In this document: positions 41,531-53,359 of the stretch, in pieces
Layout: the number at the start of each line of letters is the position of its first letter
How positions within the stretch are numbered: the first letter of the stretch is position 1
Source of the DNA: Flaccisagitta enflata
Taxonomy: Eukaryota; Chaetognatha; Sagittoidea; Aphragmophora
Length of the DNA: 64,000 nucleotides
Assembly: GCA_965153355.1 (NCBI GenBank)
Contig: OZ231126.1
Coordinates: 71,672,001 to 71,736,000 of the forward strand
Direction of reading: 5' to 3'
Notes under the pieces: model-generated
What the model was told of the DNA's origin: nothing
Database searches by the model: none
Seen by the model: only the letters and a program-made list of their open reading frames with translations
Translations under genes and position numbers: made by a program

Positions 41531-41699
41531 TTTTATAGGTAAAATTAAGAGGAGTATTCAAAAACTTACTCACAAAGCAAAAGTGATAAGCTTCTTCGGA
41601 GCCACTGTCCCTCTAATCACAACACACCTGCATATACTTATATAGGGGTATCAGGTACCGCTGACCATCATAATGCTTTTGCGACTATTTACCTTACAG

Positions 41700-42217
41700 A
41701 AGTACTGGAGCTACCTCCGAGAGTTTTTCAGCCAGTTTCGGAGGCATGGCAACGCGATACGATTCAACGCCTTGGTCTAAGTGGCCACTACAAACATGTG
41801 TGGCAGAACTCATTGACCCAAGAGCTCCCAAAAGAAAGTCGACTTCCTCGAAACCGCGTTAATGCTGGTGGGGATGGAAACTGCCTTCCGCGTTCCATCG
41901 CCATCGCCGTTACCGGTTGTGAAAAGGACGAGGATCACCAGCTTCTCCGCAGCTTGATGGTCAGTTTTCTTCGGGAAAGAGGAGAAGATGTATCCGAGGT
42001 TGAAAATGAAGGTGACTGGTGCACGGATCGCGAGATCAATGCGTTCGCGCTGATCTTAGGGGTACCCATTTACTCCTGCTCAAAGATTCGTGCAAATTCC
42101 AGCATCCATAAATGGCAAAGATTTCCGTATTCGGAAAACATGCCTGAGGAGAGAGGAGCGATTTACATTATAAATCACCCCTACAAGATGCACTTTCAGG
42201 TTGTTTTAGAACCTTGA
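41700..42217 (+). CDS. OTU-domain cysteine protease, last coding exon
   Basis: 518-bp exon after acceptor CCTTACAG (41,698-41,699), phase 1, ending at TGA (42,215-42,217). It encodes an OTU (ovarian tumour-type) deubiquitinase-like domain: VNAGGDGNCLPRSIAIAVTG holds the Asp-Gly-Asn-Cys active-site box, WCTDREINAFALILGVPIYS is the conserved middle, and NHPYKMHFQVVLEP supplies the catalytic His near the C-terminus. OTU proteases cut ubiquitin chains (family knowledge). The layout with TDREI, KWQRF and AIYIINH fits a family of single-OTU invertebrate proteins, some of which are transposon-associated. Upstream residues (RVFQPVSEAWQRDTIQRLGL) are not recognised. Catalytic residues look intact. AATAAA-like sequence at about 42,609 could be a poly(A) signal. 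Confidence 0.88.
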
Positions 42218-42705
42218 GTTAAACCTTATGTAACCGCGACTAATGCGGACTTGGCCTTAGTTTGGTGGCTACCTTGCCATCAAAGGGGGGACGTTGAACA
42301 TGTAAGATTACTGCGTTCCTGGGAGCCCGGGGGGGTGGAGGTGTCAAGATACCTCCCCCCTTCGGCACCGCCACTCCCGGTGAGAAGTTAGAGAGATGAG
42401 CTGATTATAATGCATTCTTTATTTACTGCTTAGTTATAGTAATGGGAAAATGTCTAAAAACTTGCCTTTTTCTTTCTGCACGAGTGGCACAAAATCAGGT
42501 TGTCTTTACGGCATTGGCGTTACGTGATTTGCTACCACCAGCACCGCGAGACAAACATGTCACGCGACTGGGTCAACTTCCTTATGTGGATCAAAAAGTA
42601 GAGAAGAGACGTAATAAAAACAAAAGGAACATTGTATGAAAGGTAAAATGATGTTATAATGTTGAATCTTTGGCAGAGAAAAAGCTTAGAAAAATCAAGC
42701 ATTTA

Positions 42706-42816
42706 CCGTATTCGCTCTGATTAACGCCTCCCCCCCCCTATTTAGCTTCCCCTTTTTTCCTAGTGAGCCAAAAAGAAATTCCTACTTGCCCGGGGCGCTC
42801 ATTAGAGCAGATACGG
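42706..42816. mobile_element. 111-bp MITE, TIR CCGTATTCGCTC, TA duplication
   Basis: CCGTATTCGCTCTGATTAACGC at the left, GCGCTCATTAGAGCAGATACGG at the right; TA on each side (42,704-42,705 and 42,817-42,818). Same family as 57,561-58,033. Confidence 0.85.
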
Positions 42817-42999
42817 TAAGTGAGTTTAATGATCCCTTATCAGGTTGCGGCTGTTATTGCGTAAACATGGAAGATTAGTTAATATCAATACCGCGAGACG
42901 ATTACGTCACGCGACTGGTATGACAATCTTGCCTTTTGACTTTCTGGATCTTGAAATTCATCAACATAAAAGGATCATCAAATCGGAACAAAGGATGAA

Positions 43000-43546
43000 A
43001 GGTAATTTGTTGCTCTATGTCGTGGTACGTTTTGGTGATTATCTTTTGAAAAAGGCTAGGAGATGTAAAAAAACCAATCTTTTCAAGATTATTAGTTATG
43101 AAGAAATACTTATATTTACATAAATATGAAACAATGCTTGCTATTGTGGGTAAAATGAAACTCAGTACCGCAAGGCAATCAAGTCATACAACAAAGTGGT
43201 TGCTAAAACAATAGTTAAGTTGCAGTTGTATGAATGGATAGTACAGGGGTAGGAAAATTAAAAAAAAATTATCTTTTTTAACTTTTTGTAACTTTTAAAG
43301 CAAAGTTATAAAGTTAAAAAATAATTTTGAAGCTTTTTTTTCTTTATTTATGAAAAAATCTTTTATCCTATACCTCTCAACTAATCTTTGAAATCATTTT
43401 TTAAAAATTTATTTATGATATCACTGGATCATCTAATTTTCTTTGTATTTTGAAAGTGTATAAAATCAGGTATCGAGATGTAGGAGTCTCGCTCGTTTCC
43501 AACTAACCAACCAACTGTTCCTGAAAGAGATCAATGCAAGAGAGAA

Positions 43547-43550
<4 letters not shown>
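43000..43550. other. AT-rich gene-free stretch
   Basis: Nothing recognised. Confidence 0.5.

Positions 43551-43552
<2 letters not shown>

Positions 43553-43596
<44 letters not shown>
43553..43596. repeat. (GA)n microsatellite
   Basis: About 22 GA units. Confidence 0.97.
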
Positions 43597-43600
<4 letters not shown>

Positions 43601-43775
43601 CAGACAGACAGACAAAAAAAATTTAGATAAGGGATAGAGGGATAAAAGGATAGACAAATGGAGAGACAAACAGATGATAGAAAAGTAAAGAGAAGAAACA
43701 ATAAAAAATGAATAGATCATACTAAAATAAGTACTGCTAAAACTGACATAGTTATTGTCAAAATAATATCAGGAT

Positions 43776-43962
43776 CTGAAGCAGAAGCGGAAGCGTTTGA
43801 ATATGTCTTTTCGCTTCTGCTTCCGCTTCCATTAAGCATAAAAAAAAAAATTCGTTTCCGCTTCCGCTTCAACTTGATTTTGAAATTGAGCTTCTGCTTC
43901 CGCTTCCATGCTCAAACTACCGCTACCACCCGCTTCTGCTTCTGCTTCCGCTTCCACATCTC
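43776..43962. repeat. (GGAAGC)n-type repeat with hAT-MITE-like end
   Basis: Repeated GAAGCGGAAGC and its inverse GCTTCCGCTTCC, ending CGCTTCCACATCTCTA, nearly the right terminus of the 130-bp MITE at 57,625-57,754 (CGCTTCCACATCCCTA). Probably a decayed, internally expanded relative. Confidence 0.65.
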
Positions 43963-44352
43963 TAATGGATAGTGAATTAAACAGTTTTGTTAATCTTTGA
44001 AAAAAATCATTTCATTTAACCTCTCCTTTATCAGTTTGGAATTGAATCTGCAAACTCAGTAGGATTAGTCAATACCAATACCGCGAGACGATTACGTCAC
44101 GCGATTGGTATGACAATCTTGCCAGTTGATTAAATTGGATCACCACCACAAGAATTAGATTTCAACAACACAAATGGGATCAGCGCGTAAAGGTTGTTTG
44201 ATGAGTAGTTGCGCCATCACTCACAGAGGTATGGAAGGATAGAGCTGCTTAATGTTTGGTTATCTACACAGTGTTAATCTGTAACCTTTCTCATTTGCTC
44301 AGCAATTGATAGTTGGAGATAATTAATATCTTTGGCAATGTTATATGGAATA

Positions 44353-44522
44353 ACAAGGCCGGATTTACGGGTAGGCAGGGGCAGTATTTATGGCCAGAGC
44401 TTCTGGGCAGGAACATTGGTTCCAAAGACCGCTAAAACAAACAAAAGAATAAATATGAGACCAACTGACTGACCGGCAGATGGATGGACTGGCAAAGTGG
44501 GTTGTCGAGTTGCATGCAAGCG
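44353..44522 (-). mobile_element. CGCGACT-family repeat, copy (-)
   Basis: AACAAGGCCGGATTTACGGG, GGCAGGGGCAGTATTTATGG, (GACTGACCGGC...GGATGGAC) core and GAGTTGCATGCAAGCGGC. Confidence 0.75.
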
Positions 44523-44870
44523 GCTCAAAATCACTCGGGAGTCCTTTAGAGATTTCTATAGAGCAGGTTTTCCACATAATCCGAGTGGGCGTGATGGGGG
44601 TACGCCTCCATCTCCTTGTCTTCTGGGGAGGCGCCTTCCGCAGGTAGTGCCGCCGATGACGCTCAATGCTCAATTTCTGGAGACACGTTTCACGACAACG
44701 ACGATTGAAGGAGAAGGAAGAATTACACAAACTCTTCAAATATCCAAGTAATTTTAACAAGCTGTGGCGGGAAACTAGATGCGTCATCTGCATGTTATCA
44801 GAAGAGGTGTAATGTACGGACCGATAGACGGATGGATGGACGGACAGACAGACAGATGGACAGACTCTCC

Positions 44871-45070
44871 TATAGCCAGATTCACAGCTACTCAAGTTGT
44901 GTGCGGATGGGCAAGGACTATTTTTAAGGTCACTAGACCATTTGGGCAGAAGTAATTAGGTCAAAGAATAAAACGAAATGAAAAAGTAAAATGGTGACAG
45001 ACTAACAGACTATCTGACAAACCGGTGGACAGACAAAGTAAGGTATTGAGTTGCATAGCACGCGACGAGT
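44871..45070 (-). mobile_element. CGCGACT-family repeat, copy (-)
   Basis: TATAGCCAGATTCACAGCTAC, GTGTGCGGATGGGCAAGG, GGTCACTAGACCATTTGGGC, a GGACAGAC core and GAGTTGCATAGCACGCGAC. Same subtype as 21,800-22,010. Confidence 0.75.
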
Positions 45071-45138
45071 CATGCGGTGGAGCATTTCCGCCACAATTTA
45101 GACGCACCTCCTAATTGCCATGCAACTTCCGTTTCCAG

Positions 45139-45585
45139 ATGGCGCTGAAACTGCGGTTTCCGGTCACTTTTTTCTGTTTCCGCGTTTGGTGGTCTTCCGG
45201 CGACGTGGGCAGACGGAATATCAACGGATTCATCAAATTTGGTGACAACGACGACGACGATGAAGGATTGTTTAAGACGACGACGTTGACAATGATGAAG
45301 ATGACTTGTTCGACCGAATCAGAAAAAATCCTAACACGACAACGGAGGTGATGAACCAAACGTCTTCAAGGCGGCCAGATGGGACAAAGGGAAAGATGAT
45401 GACGACAATGGCGAAGATGGTGAAGATGACGATGTTAAAGAAGATGACGTTGGGGAAGGAGCAGGAGGATCAGAGGAAGGGAGAGAAGGAGGAGTGAAAG
45501 ACGCTACACAAGATGAAGTCTCCACTAAAGCAGCCGCGCCGTTCGATGTGACTCAAGGAAAAGAATGTGAATCATTTGGCATTTG
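45139..45585 (+). pseudogene. Possible acidic coding exon(s), frame broken
   Basis: High GA content on the coding strand and Asp/Glu-rich readings in two successive frames (DDDVDNDEDDLFDRIRKNPN, then after a shift near 45,345 DDDDNGEDGEDDDVKEDD) up to TGA at about 45,585. A CAG acceptor-like site (TTTCCAG) precedes 45,139. No known domain; codon bias alone suggests coding. Could be a decayed acidic exon or simple GAT-rich sequence. Confidence 0.3.
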
Positions 45586-45616
45586 AGAACAGGTGTGTGC
45601 GTTTGGGCGTTTGTGT

Positions 45617-45678
45617 GTGTGTGTGTGTGTGCATGTGAGCGTGTGTGTGTGCATATATATATGTGTGTGTGTGTGTGA
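45617..45678. repeat. (GT)n microsatellite, interrupted
   Basis: GTGTGT runs interrupted by GCATGTGAGC and CATATATATA. Confidence 0.95.
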
Positions 45679-45767
45679 TAGTGTGGTGTGTAATGACGGT
45701 CTGTGGCGATGTTTTTGGGCTGTTGTTTCCTGAGCCGGACTAAGCTTTGGCGACTAAATAGTCGCCA

Positions 45768-46105
<338 letters not shown>

Positions 46106-46107
46106 AA

Positions 46108-46821
46108 AAGTGAATTGAGTTTTGGTTATACATTTGATTAGTTTTATGATTTTTTAATACAATACAATACAGTACAATATTAAAGAAAATACAGTTTGAT
46201 TTTTTCAAATGAGACAAAAGATGACACCATAATTCTAGAACTAAAAAAGATATTCAAATTCTGAAAAAAACACCTGAAAGAGTATGTTTGGCATTTATTT
46301 GTGCCTAATTTTAGCTTAGGGTGTCAAGCAGTTTGGCTCCAATTTACATTTGAAGTTAAGTTATCAATTTCCCCTTGCTCTTATTTTCTATAATTCAGAG
46401 ATGAAATTGTCCAAATTTCTTATTGCTTTTCTAATAGAACACCTGTCAACCACAACAGGTCATAAATGTGATAGCAGATAATATTTTCCTTAGCTCACAA
46501 GTTCAAACTATTTGAAAAGTAGTAAAAAATAGTGTTTTTTTAATCAGATTGATTCAAAAACAATGAGTAATAAAGATTCAGCACTTTACTTCAAAAAGAG
46601 ATTGAAGCTAAACTACTTGAAACACAAAGCTAAGATTAGGCGCTCATTTCAGGATTTGATTACTTCTATTGGTTTTAGAGTTATGTTGTTATCTTTTGTC
46701 TCATTTGAAAAGAATCATACTGTAGTAAGAAAGATGATCAAAGATTAGTAGAAAATGATAAAAATCAAAACAAGATGCAGATGATGAGGAAGAGCATTCA
46801 AGAGGGAGGAGAAACAGTATA
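46108..46821. repeat. Tandem duplication copy 1 (first part), a foldback sequence
   Basis: About 90% or better match by eye to 51,053-51,818. It contains arms that pair with each other (CAAATGAGACAAAAGATGAC near both ends). The match resumes at 50,941-51,052 after a 4.1-kb insertion. A ~30-bp segment present in copy 2 (near 51,605) is missing here. Confidence 0.88.
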
Positions 46822-48468
46822 GGCAGTTGCTCCTATAAACCGGGCCGGCCAAAATCAAGCGCCTGATTGAGTTAACATTGAAAAAAATAACATAATTAAA
46901 TGATAGTTGCATCTATCAGCTTGAAATTTTTGATGTGGGCTCAGAATTTGATACTCTTTAAAGTCATATAGAAAAAATCGCTTAAAGTTTTGAACTATGT
47001 TCAATTATATAAATTTTTGTGAAAAACAGTGTGACATAGTGTGACAAGGTGTTAACTCGATAGGACTCTTTCTTAAAGAATCAATAACTCTGGCTAGAAA
47101 TGATATAAAGTTCTGAAATTTGGCATGTAACCTGGGTTATGTCTGTACTTAACAGGGGAATATATGAAATTTTACATCATACTTAGAAATATGTTTTTTT
47201 TATGTATTGCATATTACTATATCAAAATGAGATATTTAATCATTTTTTACAATTCAACTATGAATACAACCCTCACATGCATATCTTCAGCTAGCTGCGT
47301 TATTTCTTGTAAGTAAAAAAAAATCGTTGAGGGTGGCAAAAAAAAAGTGATTTCTATGTAAAATTGCATCAGGATTCCATTTTTGATGTTTTTAGGGCCC
47401 TACGAGGGGGCCCCTAGAAACGCACCAAAAAAAACAGCCAAAAATAGCCTATTTTGGCTATTTTTGTTGAAAATTTTTTGCTTTATGAGACCCCAACCCC
47501 CAAATTTTTTTAGTGGTAATACTTCTTGATGTAAGAGACTGAAAAAAAAATGATCATGATGGTAAGTGATGGTTGGGGTACCTAAAAAGGCCCAAAAAGG
47601 GCCCGTAAAACATAGAAATATCACTTTTTTATTCATTGCGCGTCTAAAAATGCTGATTCCTACAAAATTTGAAATGGAACTTCTCATTTAATGCAACAAT
47701 CTTCCTGCAAAGTTTTGTGGCCACTTTTGAACAGCTTCATGTTGAAATTATGCTCAAAAAAAAAAAAATAAAAAAAACCCAATTTTTGAGTATTCTTACA
47801 TGAAAACACTATTTCAAGGTCCCTGAATCCATTTTTTTTTGAAAATGGTAGTCATGCATCTTGGGAGATCCCAGAAAAAATTTCAGCAGATATTTCCAAA
47901 AAATGGCCAGTTATTACGGTTCAAAATACCTGGTAAATGAAAAAAACACAATTTTGTAACTTCAAGGCTGTAGAACTGAAAAATTATACTAAAAGTACTT
48001 GGAAAATAGACAAATTAAAAAGAAAATGCATGGGAATTCATTACTGGTGATTTGGGGGCTCTGCCAAGGGCCCTGGAAACACACCAAAAAAAAGAAGCTA
48101 AAAATGGCCTATTTTGGCTATTTTTTTAGAAATTGTCTTGTTTAAAGAGACCCAATCCTTCCAAATTTGTTTCATACTTGGATGAAGAGAGACTGATGGA
48201 AAGAGAATCATGATGGTAGATGATGGTTGGGGTACACTAAAAGGCCCGAAAGGGCCCGTAAAACATAAAGATATCATTTTTTTATTCACATGTCCTAAAA
48301 TGCTGATTCTGTAAAAATTTGAAATGGAGATTCTCATTTTATGTAAAAAGCTTTTGAACAGATTCATGGTAAATTATACTCAAAAAAACAAAATTCGCCC
48401 CAAAATCAGCCAAATTTTTAGTTTTCTCACATGTAGACACTATTTCAAGGTCATGGAATCCAATTTTT

Positions 48469-48818
48469 GTCGCGTGCTGCATCGACTTACAACCCGCTTT
48501 GTCTGTCCCTCTGTCCGTCCGTTGTCCGTTGTCAAACATTATTCTTTTTATTACTTTTAGTTATTCTTAGTCATTTTAGGCCATTTTTAGTCATTCTAAG
48601 TCATTCTAAGTTATCGTAAGTCATTGTAAGTCATTTTGAGTCATTTTACATTATATCAAGTCGCTTATGTCAATTTGGTCAATTTAGTCGTATAAGTCAT
48701 TTATCATCATTTTATGTCTTTTTAAGTTATTTTCAGTCATCTTAAGTCATTTTAAGTCAATTTGAGTCATCATAAGTTATCTATGTCTCGCACGCGACTT
48801 ATAGGTGTTGGCCTTGTT
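48469..48818 (+). mobile_element. CGCGACT-family repeat with GTCATTTTAA array, nested in foldback arm
   Basis: GTCGCGTGCTGCATCGACTT, GTCCCTCTGTCCGTCCGTTG, then about 20 diverged 10-11-bp units (AGTCATTTTA, AGTCATTCTA) and CGCACGCGACTTATAGGTG, ending GGCCTTGTT. It is absent from the other arm, which shows a plain T run at the same place, so it is an insertion. Confidence 0.85.
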
Positions 48819-48965
48819 TTTTCTAAATGGTTTCTCATGTATCTTAAAAGGTCCCAGAAAAAATTTAAGCAGATATTTTTAAAAAATGCTAGTACTGTTT
48901 AAAATGACCTGGTTAATGAAAACTCATTGCAGGACAAGTTATTTAAAAAAAAAAATATATGACAA

Positions 48966-49080
48966 GGAAGCAGTGATAAAGAGCAACCAAATGATCGACT
49001 GGATGGACAAACGGGTTAAGGGAACAAATAATTGATGGACTGACGGATGGAAAGACCAAGTTATACAGTTGGGTGCACTT
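48966..49080 (-). mobile_element. CGCGACT-family fragment
   Basis: GACTGGATGGACAAACGGG, GGACTGACGGATGG and TTATACAGTTGGGTGCAC match the core and 5' end of the family. Confidence 0.5.
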
Positions 49081-49229
49081 CACTATCAACTTCCCATTTT
49101 CAACGTTTTAGGCGAGTCGTCTTTTCATCAACCAACAATAAACGACAGAAACAGATTTATTGCCAAGACTTTTGTTTCGAGTCGAATTTTCTTTTTACGT
49201 ATCACCAGTCTCCTACTCCCCACTACCTT

Positions 49230-49240
49230 CTCTCTCTCTC

Positions 49241-49289
<49 letters not shown>
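49230..49289. repeat. (CT)n microsatellite
   Basis: About 29 CT units with one CC. Confidence 0.97.
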
Positions 49290-49291
<2 letters not shown>

Positions 49292-50940
49292 GTCACTCAC
49301 TGCCCTCTTTCCATTTTTATCCCTCCCCCTGTTATGAGATTCCTTTGTGTCTGTATAGTTGTCAATTACCTAAATAGTGTCTACATGTAAAAACTCAAGG
49401 GGCTTTTTTGGGGCTAATTTTGTTTGAGCATAATTTTACCATGAAGCTGTTCAAAAGTGGCCAAAAAATTTTGCAGGAAGCTATTTACATGAAATGAGAA
49501 TTTCCATTTCAAATTTTTTAGGAATCCAAGCATTTTTGGACGCGCAGTGAATAAAAAAATGATATCTTTATGTTTTACGGGCCCTTTTTGGGCCTTTTTA
49601 GGTACCCCAACCATCACCTACCATCATGATTCTCTTTCCATCAGTCTCTTACATCAAGAAGTATAGCCCAAACAAATTTGGAAGGATTGGGTCTCTTTGA
49701 ACAAGAAATTTTTATAAAAAAAAACCAAAATAGGTCATTTTTAGCTTTTTGGGGGGGGGGGGGTGTTTCCAGGGGCCCCCTTATAGAGCCCCCAAACCAC
49801 CAGTAATGGATTCCCCATGCATTTTCTTTTTTATAAGTCTATTTTCCAGGTACTTTTAGTATGATTTTTCAGTATTACAGCCTTGAAGTTACAAAATTGT
49901 GTTTTTTTTCATTTACCAGGTCATTTTGAACCGTAATAACTCAGCCATTTTTTGGAAATATCTGCTGAAATTTTTTCTGGGATCTCCCAAGATGCATGAC
50001 TAACCATTTTCAAAAAAAAAAATTGGATTCAGGGACCTTGAAATAGTGTTTTCATGTAAGAAAACTCAAAAATTGGTTTTTTTTGGTCGAATTTTGTTTT
50101 TTTTAGCATAATTTCAACATGAAGCTGTTCAAAAGTGGCCATAAAACTTTGCAGGAAGCTTGTTGCATAAAATGAGAAGTTCCATTTCAAATTTTGTAGG
50201 AATCCAAGCATTTTTAGACGCGCAATGAATAAAAAGTGATATTTTTATGTTTTACGGGCCCTTTTTGGGCCTTTTTAAGTACCCCAACCATCACTTACCA
50301 TGATGATCATTTTATTTTTCAGTCTCTTACATCAAGAAGTATTACCACCAAAAAAATTTGGGGGTTGGAGTCTCATTAAGCAAAAAATTTTCAACAAAAA
50401 TAGCCAAAATAGGCTATTTTTGGCTGTTTTTTTTGGTGCGTTTCTAGGGGCCCCCTCGTAGGGCCCTAAAAACATCAAAAATGGATTCCTGATGCAATTT
50501 TACATAGAAATCACTTTTTTTTTGCCACCCTCAAAGATTTTTTTTTTTTTACATGCTAGCTGAAGATATGCATGTGAGGGACAATTGCAAAGTAAATGTC
50601 CACCAGTCACCATCAAATTTTTGATGCTTCTTTAGGGATAACAATGGTACAAAAATAACCTATCGTTGGAAAGGCTTTACAATTTTTTGATGTTTTTATC
50701 ATAGTAGATATTAGGTGCGACACAAGTGTGACAGAGAAAATAGACTGTTTTGGCTCTACTTTTGGCCACCTAACCTATCAAAATCTTGAGTTTTAAGGAT
50801 GTATGTTGAGCGCTTTGTCCCAAGGGATGTCTAAGAACAGCTTTCATCATTAACAGAATGATTGGTGGAAGCAAACAGGTTTTTTTTGCCGCCAAATCAT
50901 GTTTTTCAGCTGGCCCACTTTATAGGAGAAATTGCCTATA

Positions 50941-51052
50941 GAAAGTTGGAGACGAAAAGGTAGAGGAAGTAGAGGATTAGGTCGAAGTGACTGAAAGTGG
51001 ATAAGGGATAAAGAAAGAGAGGAGGAAGAGAGTTTGAGTGAGGGAAAGATAA
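50941..51052. repeat. Tandem duplication copy 1 (end)
   Basis: GAAAGTTGGAGACGAAAAGG and the following 100 bp match 51,819-51,930. Confidence 0.88.
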
Positions 51053-51930
51053 ATTGGGATTTGGTAATACATTTGATTAGTTTTATAATTTTTTAATACA
51101 ATACAATACGATACAGTACAATATTAACGAAAATACAGTTTGATTTTTTTCAAATGAGACAAAAAATGACAACATAATTCTAGAACTAAAAAAGATATTA
51201 AAATTCTGAAAAAAACACCTGAAAGAGTATGTTTGGCATTTATTTGTGCCTAATTTTAGCTTAGGGTATCGAGCAGTTTGGCTCCAATTTACATTTGAAG
51301 TTAAGTTATCAATTTCTCCTTGCTCTTATTTTCTAAAGTTCAGAGATGAAATTGTCCAAATTTCTTATTACTTTTCTAATAGGACACCTGTCAACCATAA
51401 CAGGTCATGAATGTGATAGCAGATAATATGAATGTGATAGCAGATAATATTTTCCTTAGCTCACAAGTTCAAACTATTTGAAAAGTAGTAAAAAATAGTG
51501 GTTTTTTAATGAGATTGATAAAAAACAATGAGTATTAAAGATTCAGCACTTTACTTCAGAAAGAGATTGAAACTAAACTACTTGAAACACAAAGCTAAGA
51601 TTCGGCACAAATAGATGCCAAAACATACTCTTTTAGGCACTCATTTCAGGATTTGATTACTTCTATTGGTTTTAGAGTTATGTTGTCATCTTTTGTCTCA
51701 TTTGGAAAGAATCATACTGTAGTAAGAAAGATGATCAAAGATTAGTAGAAAATGATAAAAATCAAAACAAGATGCAGATGATGAGGAAGAGCATTCAAGA
51801 GGGAGGAGAAACAGTATAGAAAGTTGGAGACGAAAAGGAAGAGGAAGTAGAGGATGAGGTCGAATTGACTGAAAGTGGATGAGGGATGAAGAAAGAGAGG
51901 AGGGAGAGAGTTTGAGTGAGGGAAAGATAA
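51053..51930. repeat. Tandem duplication copy 2 (uninterrupted)
   Basis: Intact counterpart of 46,108-46,821 plus 50,941-51,052; includes an extra 20-21-bp duplication (GAATGTGATAGCAGATAATA, 51,409-51,449). Confidence 0.88.
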
Positions 51931-52217
51931 AGAAGAGGTTGAAAAAGAGGTGGAGGAAAAAGAGGGGGGGGGGAAGAAGAGGAATACATATCAGTGACAG
52001 TAAAAATGTAGCTAGTGACTGGTGTCACGCTTAGCCGACCTTGGACGGGATGAAATTCATCAATTTTACAAGTTTGAAAATTGAACAAAGCCATACACAG
52101 CGATGTATGGCAAGGGACTTCAGGGACATCACGTGACGTCCCTGCTGTCGGGCTTGAAAGTTTGTCGGGCTTGAAAATGTGTTGTAAAAAAAATTGAAGA
52201 GAGGGAGAGAGAAAAAA

Positions 52218-52222
<5 letters not shown>

Positions 52223-52310
<88 letters not shown>
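52223..52310. repeat. (GA)n microsatellite
   Basis: About 43 GA units, followed by GACAGACA variants to 52,380. Confidence 0.98.
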
Positions 52311-52313
<3 letters not shown>

Positions 52314-52469
52314 GCTGACAAACAGATAGACAGACAAAGTGACAGGCAAACAGACAGATAGATAGACAGACAGACAGACACAACAGGAAAGAATATTATC
52401 AAATCAAATCCTATTGGGGAAATGAAAAACGAGTTTGCAAAACAAAAACAGGTAAGGGCTAGGTAGATA

Positions 52470-53357
52470 CAGTGGGAACCCGATTTAACGACCTTGAAGG
52501 GACTGGGGAATTTTGGTCGTTAAATCCGAGTGTTGTTAAATCGAATTTATAGTTTTAGATATATTTAGTTGAGATAGTTTTGTAATATATTTTCATATAT
52601 TTATGTATGTACTCATCATAGCATTTGTGTAACTGGCCAACAAACCATCATATAAGCTAAGAGATAAACACTTTTAGTATTAGTATAACATATTTGTATG
52701 AAAAGTGGAACAAAATACCTTATTATATCCAAATTGAAATAACTGGAAGAGGGCCTTATGAACCCCCATTGAATATCATATGTAATGAGTTTTATATCAA
52801 ATTGTTTCAAACAAAATTGATTTCAAACCTCTTAGTCCATGATATGGCATCATTTTTAGTCTCGTGCTACATGCCTCTACACCTTACATTGTTCGTTCGT
52901 CCATCCGTTGATTGGGCACACTTAACTTTTTTTATGATTTTCATTCTTTGATGATACTGCTCCTGCCTAAATGCTCTAGTGACCTCAAATATGGCCCCTG
53001 CTTACCCACACGCGACTGGGGTAGCTGTGTATCTGGCTTTGTTGTAAAATGTCTTCATGTTTGACCTCATGTTTGACCTTTTTGCATTTTAGTATATTAA
53101 AACCTATAAGTATTGAAATAAAAATTTTAGGTTACAGAAAATTATCAATTAAGAGGTTGATGTCACTAAATCAGGTTACGGTCATCTATGGGACTTAAAA
53201 ATAGCGACTTTAAATCAGGTTTGGATGTTAAATCAGGTGTTGTTAAATCGAGTAGAATTAACATTACAAAAACCTGTAAAAATTTGGGACTAAAGAAACT
53301 TGGCTGTTAAATCCGAAATGTCGTTAAATCAGGTGACGAAAATGCGGTAGTCCACTG
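52470..53357. mobile_element. 888-bp TA-flanked element, pogo/Tigger-like ends
   Basis: CAGTGGGAACCCGATTTAAC at the left and GGTAGTCCACTG at the right; TA at 52,468-52,469 and 53,358-53,359. Internal GTTAAATCGAG/GTTAAATCAGG repeats follow from both ends. CAGTGGxxCCCG ends with TTTAACG words are typical of pogo-like Tc1/mariner elements (established knowledge). No transposase. Carries a nested CGCGACT copy. Confidence 0.82.
52857..53043 (+). mobile_element. CGCGACT-family repeat nested in pogo-like element
   Basis: TAGTCTCGTGCTACATGCCTC, GTTCGTCCATCCGTTGATTGG, CTGCTCCTGCCTAAATG, TAGTGACCTCAAATATGGCC and CGCGACTGGGGTAGCTGTG to TGGCTTTGTT. Best-preserved full-length copy, about 187 bp. Confidence 0.85.
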
Positions 53358-53359
53358 TA

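Larger units (their letters stand above)
42440..44160. repeat. Dispersed copies of a CCGCGAGAC..CACGCGACTGG repeat
   Basis: A segment reading AATACCGCGAGACGATTACG then TCACGCGACTGGTATGACAA and CTTGCC occurs at about 42,885-42,940 and 44,070-44,125 with near identity. A diverged copy lies at 42,540-42,590 (ACCGCGAGACAAACATGTCACGCGACTGG) and a worse one at 43,165. No protein supported. Confidence 0.7.
46822..50936. mobile_element. 4.1-kb foldback DNA element with GGCA..TGCC ends and TATA duplication
   Basis: Interrupts copy 1 of a tandem duplication, and comparison with copy 2 defines both edges. Ends read GGCAGTTGCTCCTATAAA at the left and the inverse TTTATAGGAGAAATTGCC at the right; TATA on both sides (46,818-46,821 and 50,937-50,940). 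Long arms (about 47,270-48,465 and 49,390-50,590) are inverted copies with landmarks GGGCCCGTAAAACAT and CATGCATATCTTCAGCTAGC. No transposase ORF. The loop carries another CGCGACT copy and a (CT)n tract. Superfamily not assigned. Confidence 0.88.

Noticed and set aside
44546-44700. Possible minus-strand terminal exon (AEGASPEDKEMEAYPHHAHS)
   Set aside because: The frame has an in-frame stop just upstream, a poor acceptor and no partner exon; too weak to call.
46108-51930. The two ~830-bp direct repeats as LTRs of a 5.8-kb element
   Set aside because: The sequence between them is explained by a TIR element inserted into copy 1; the copies lack TG..CA ends and there is no gag or pol, so a tandem duplication fits better.
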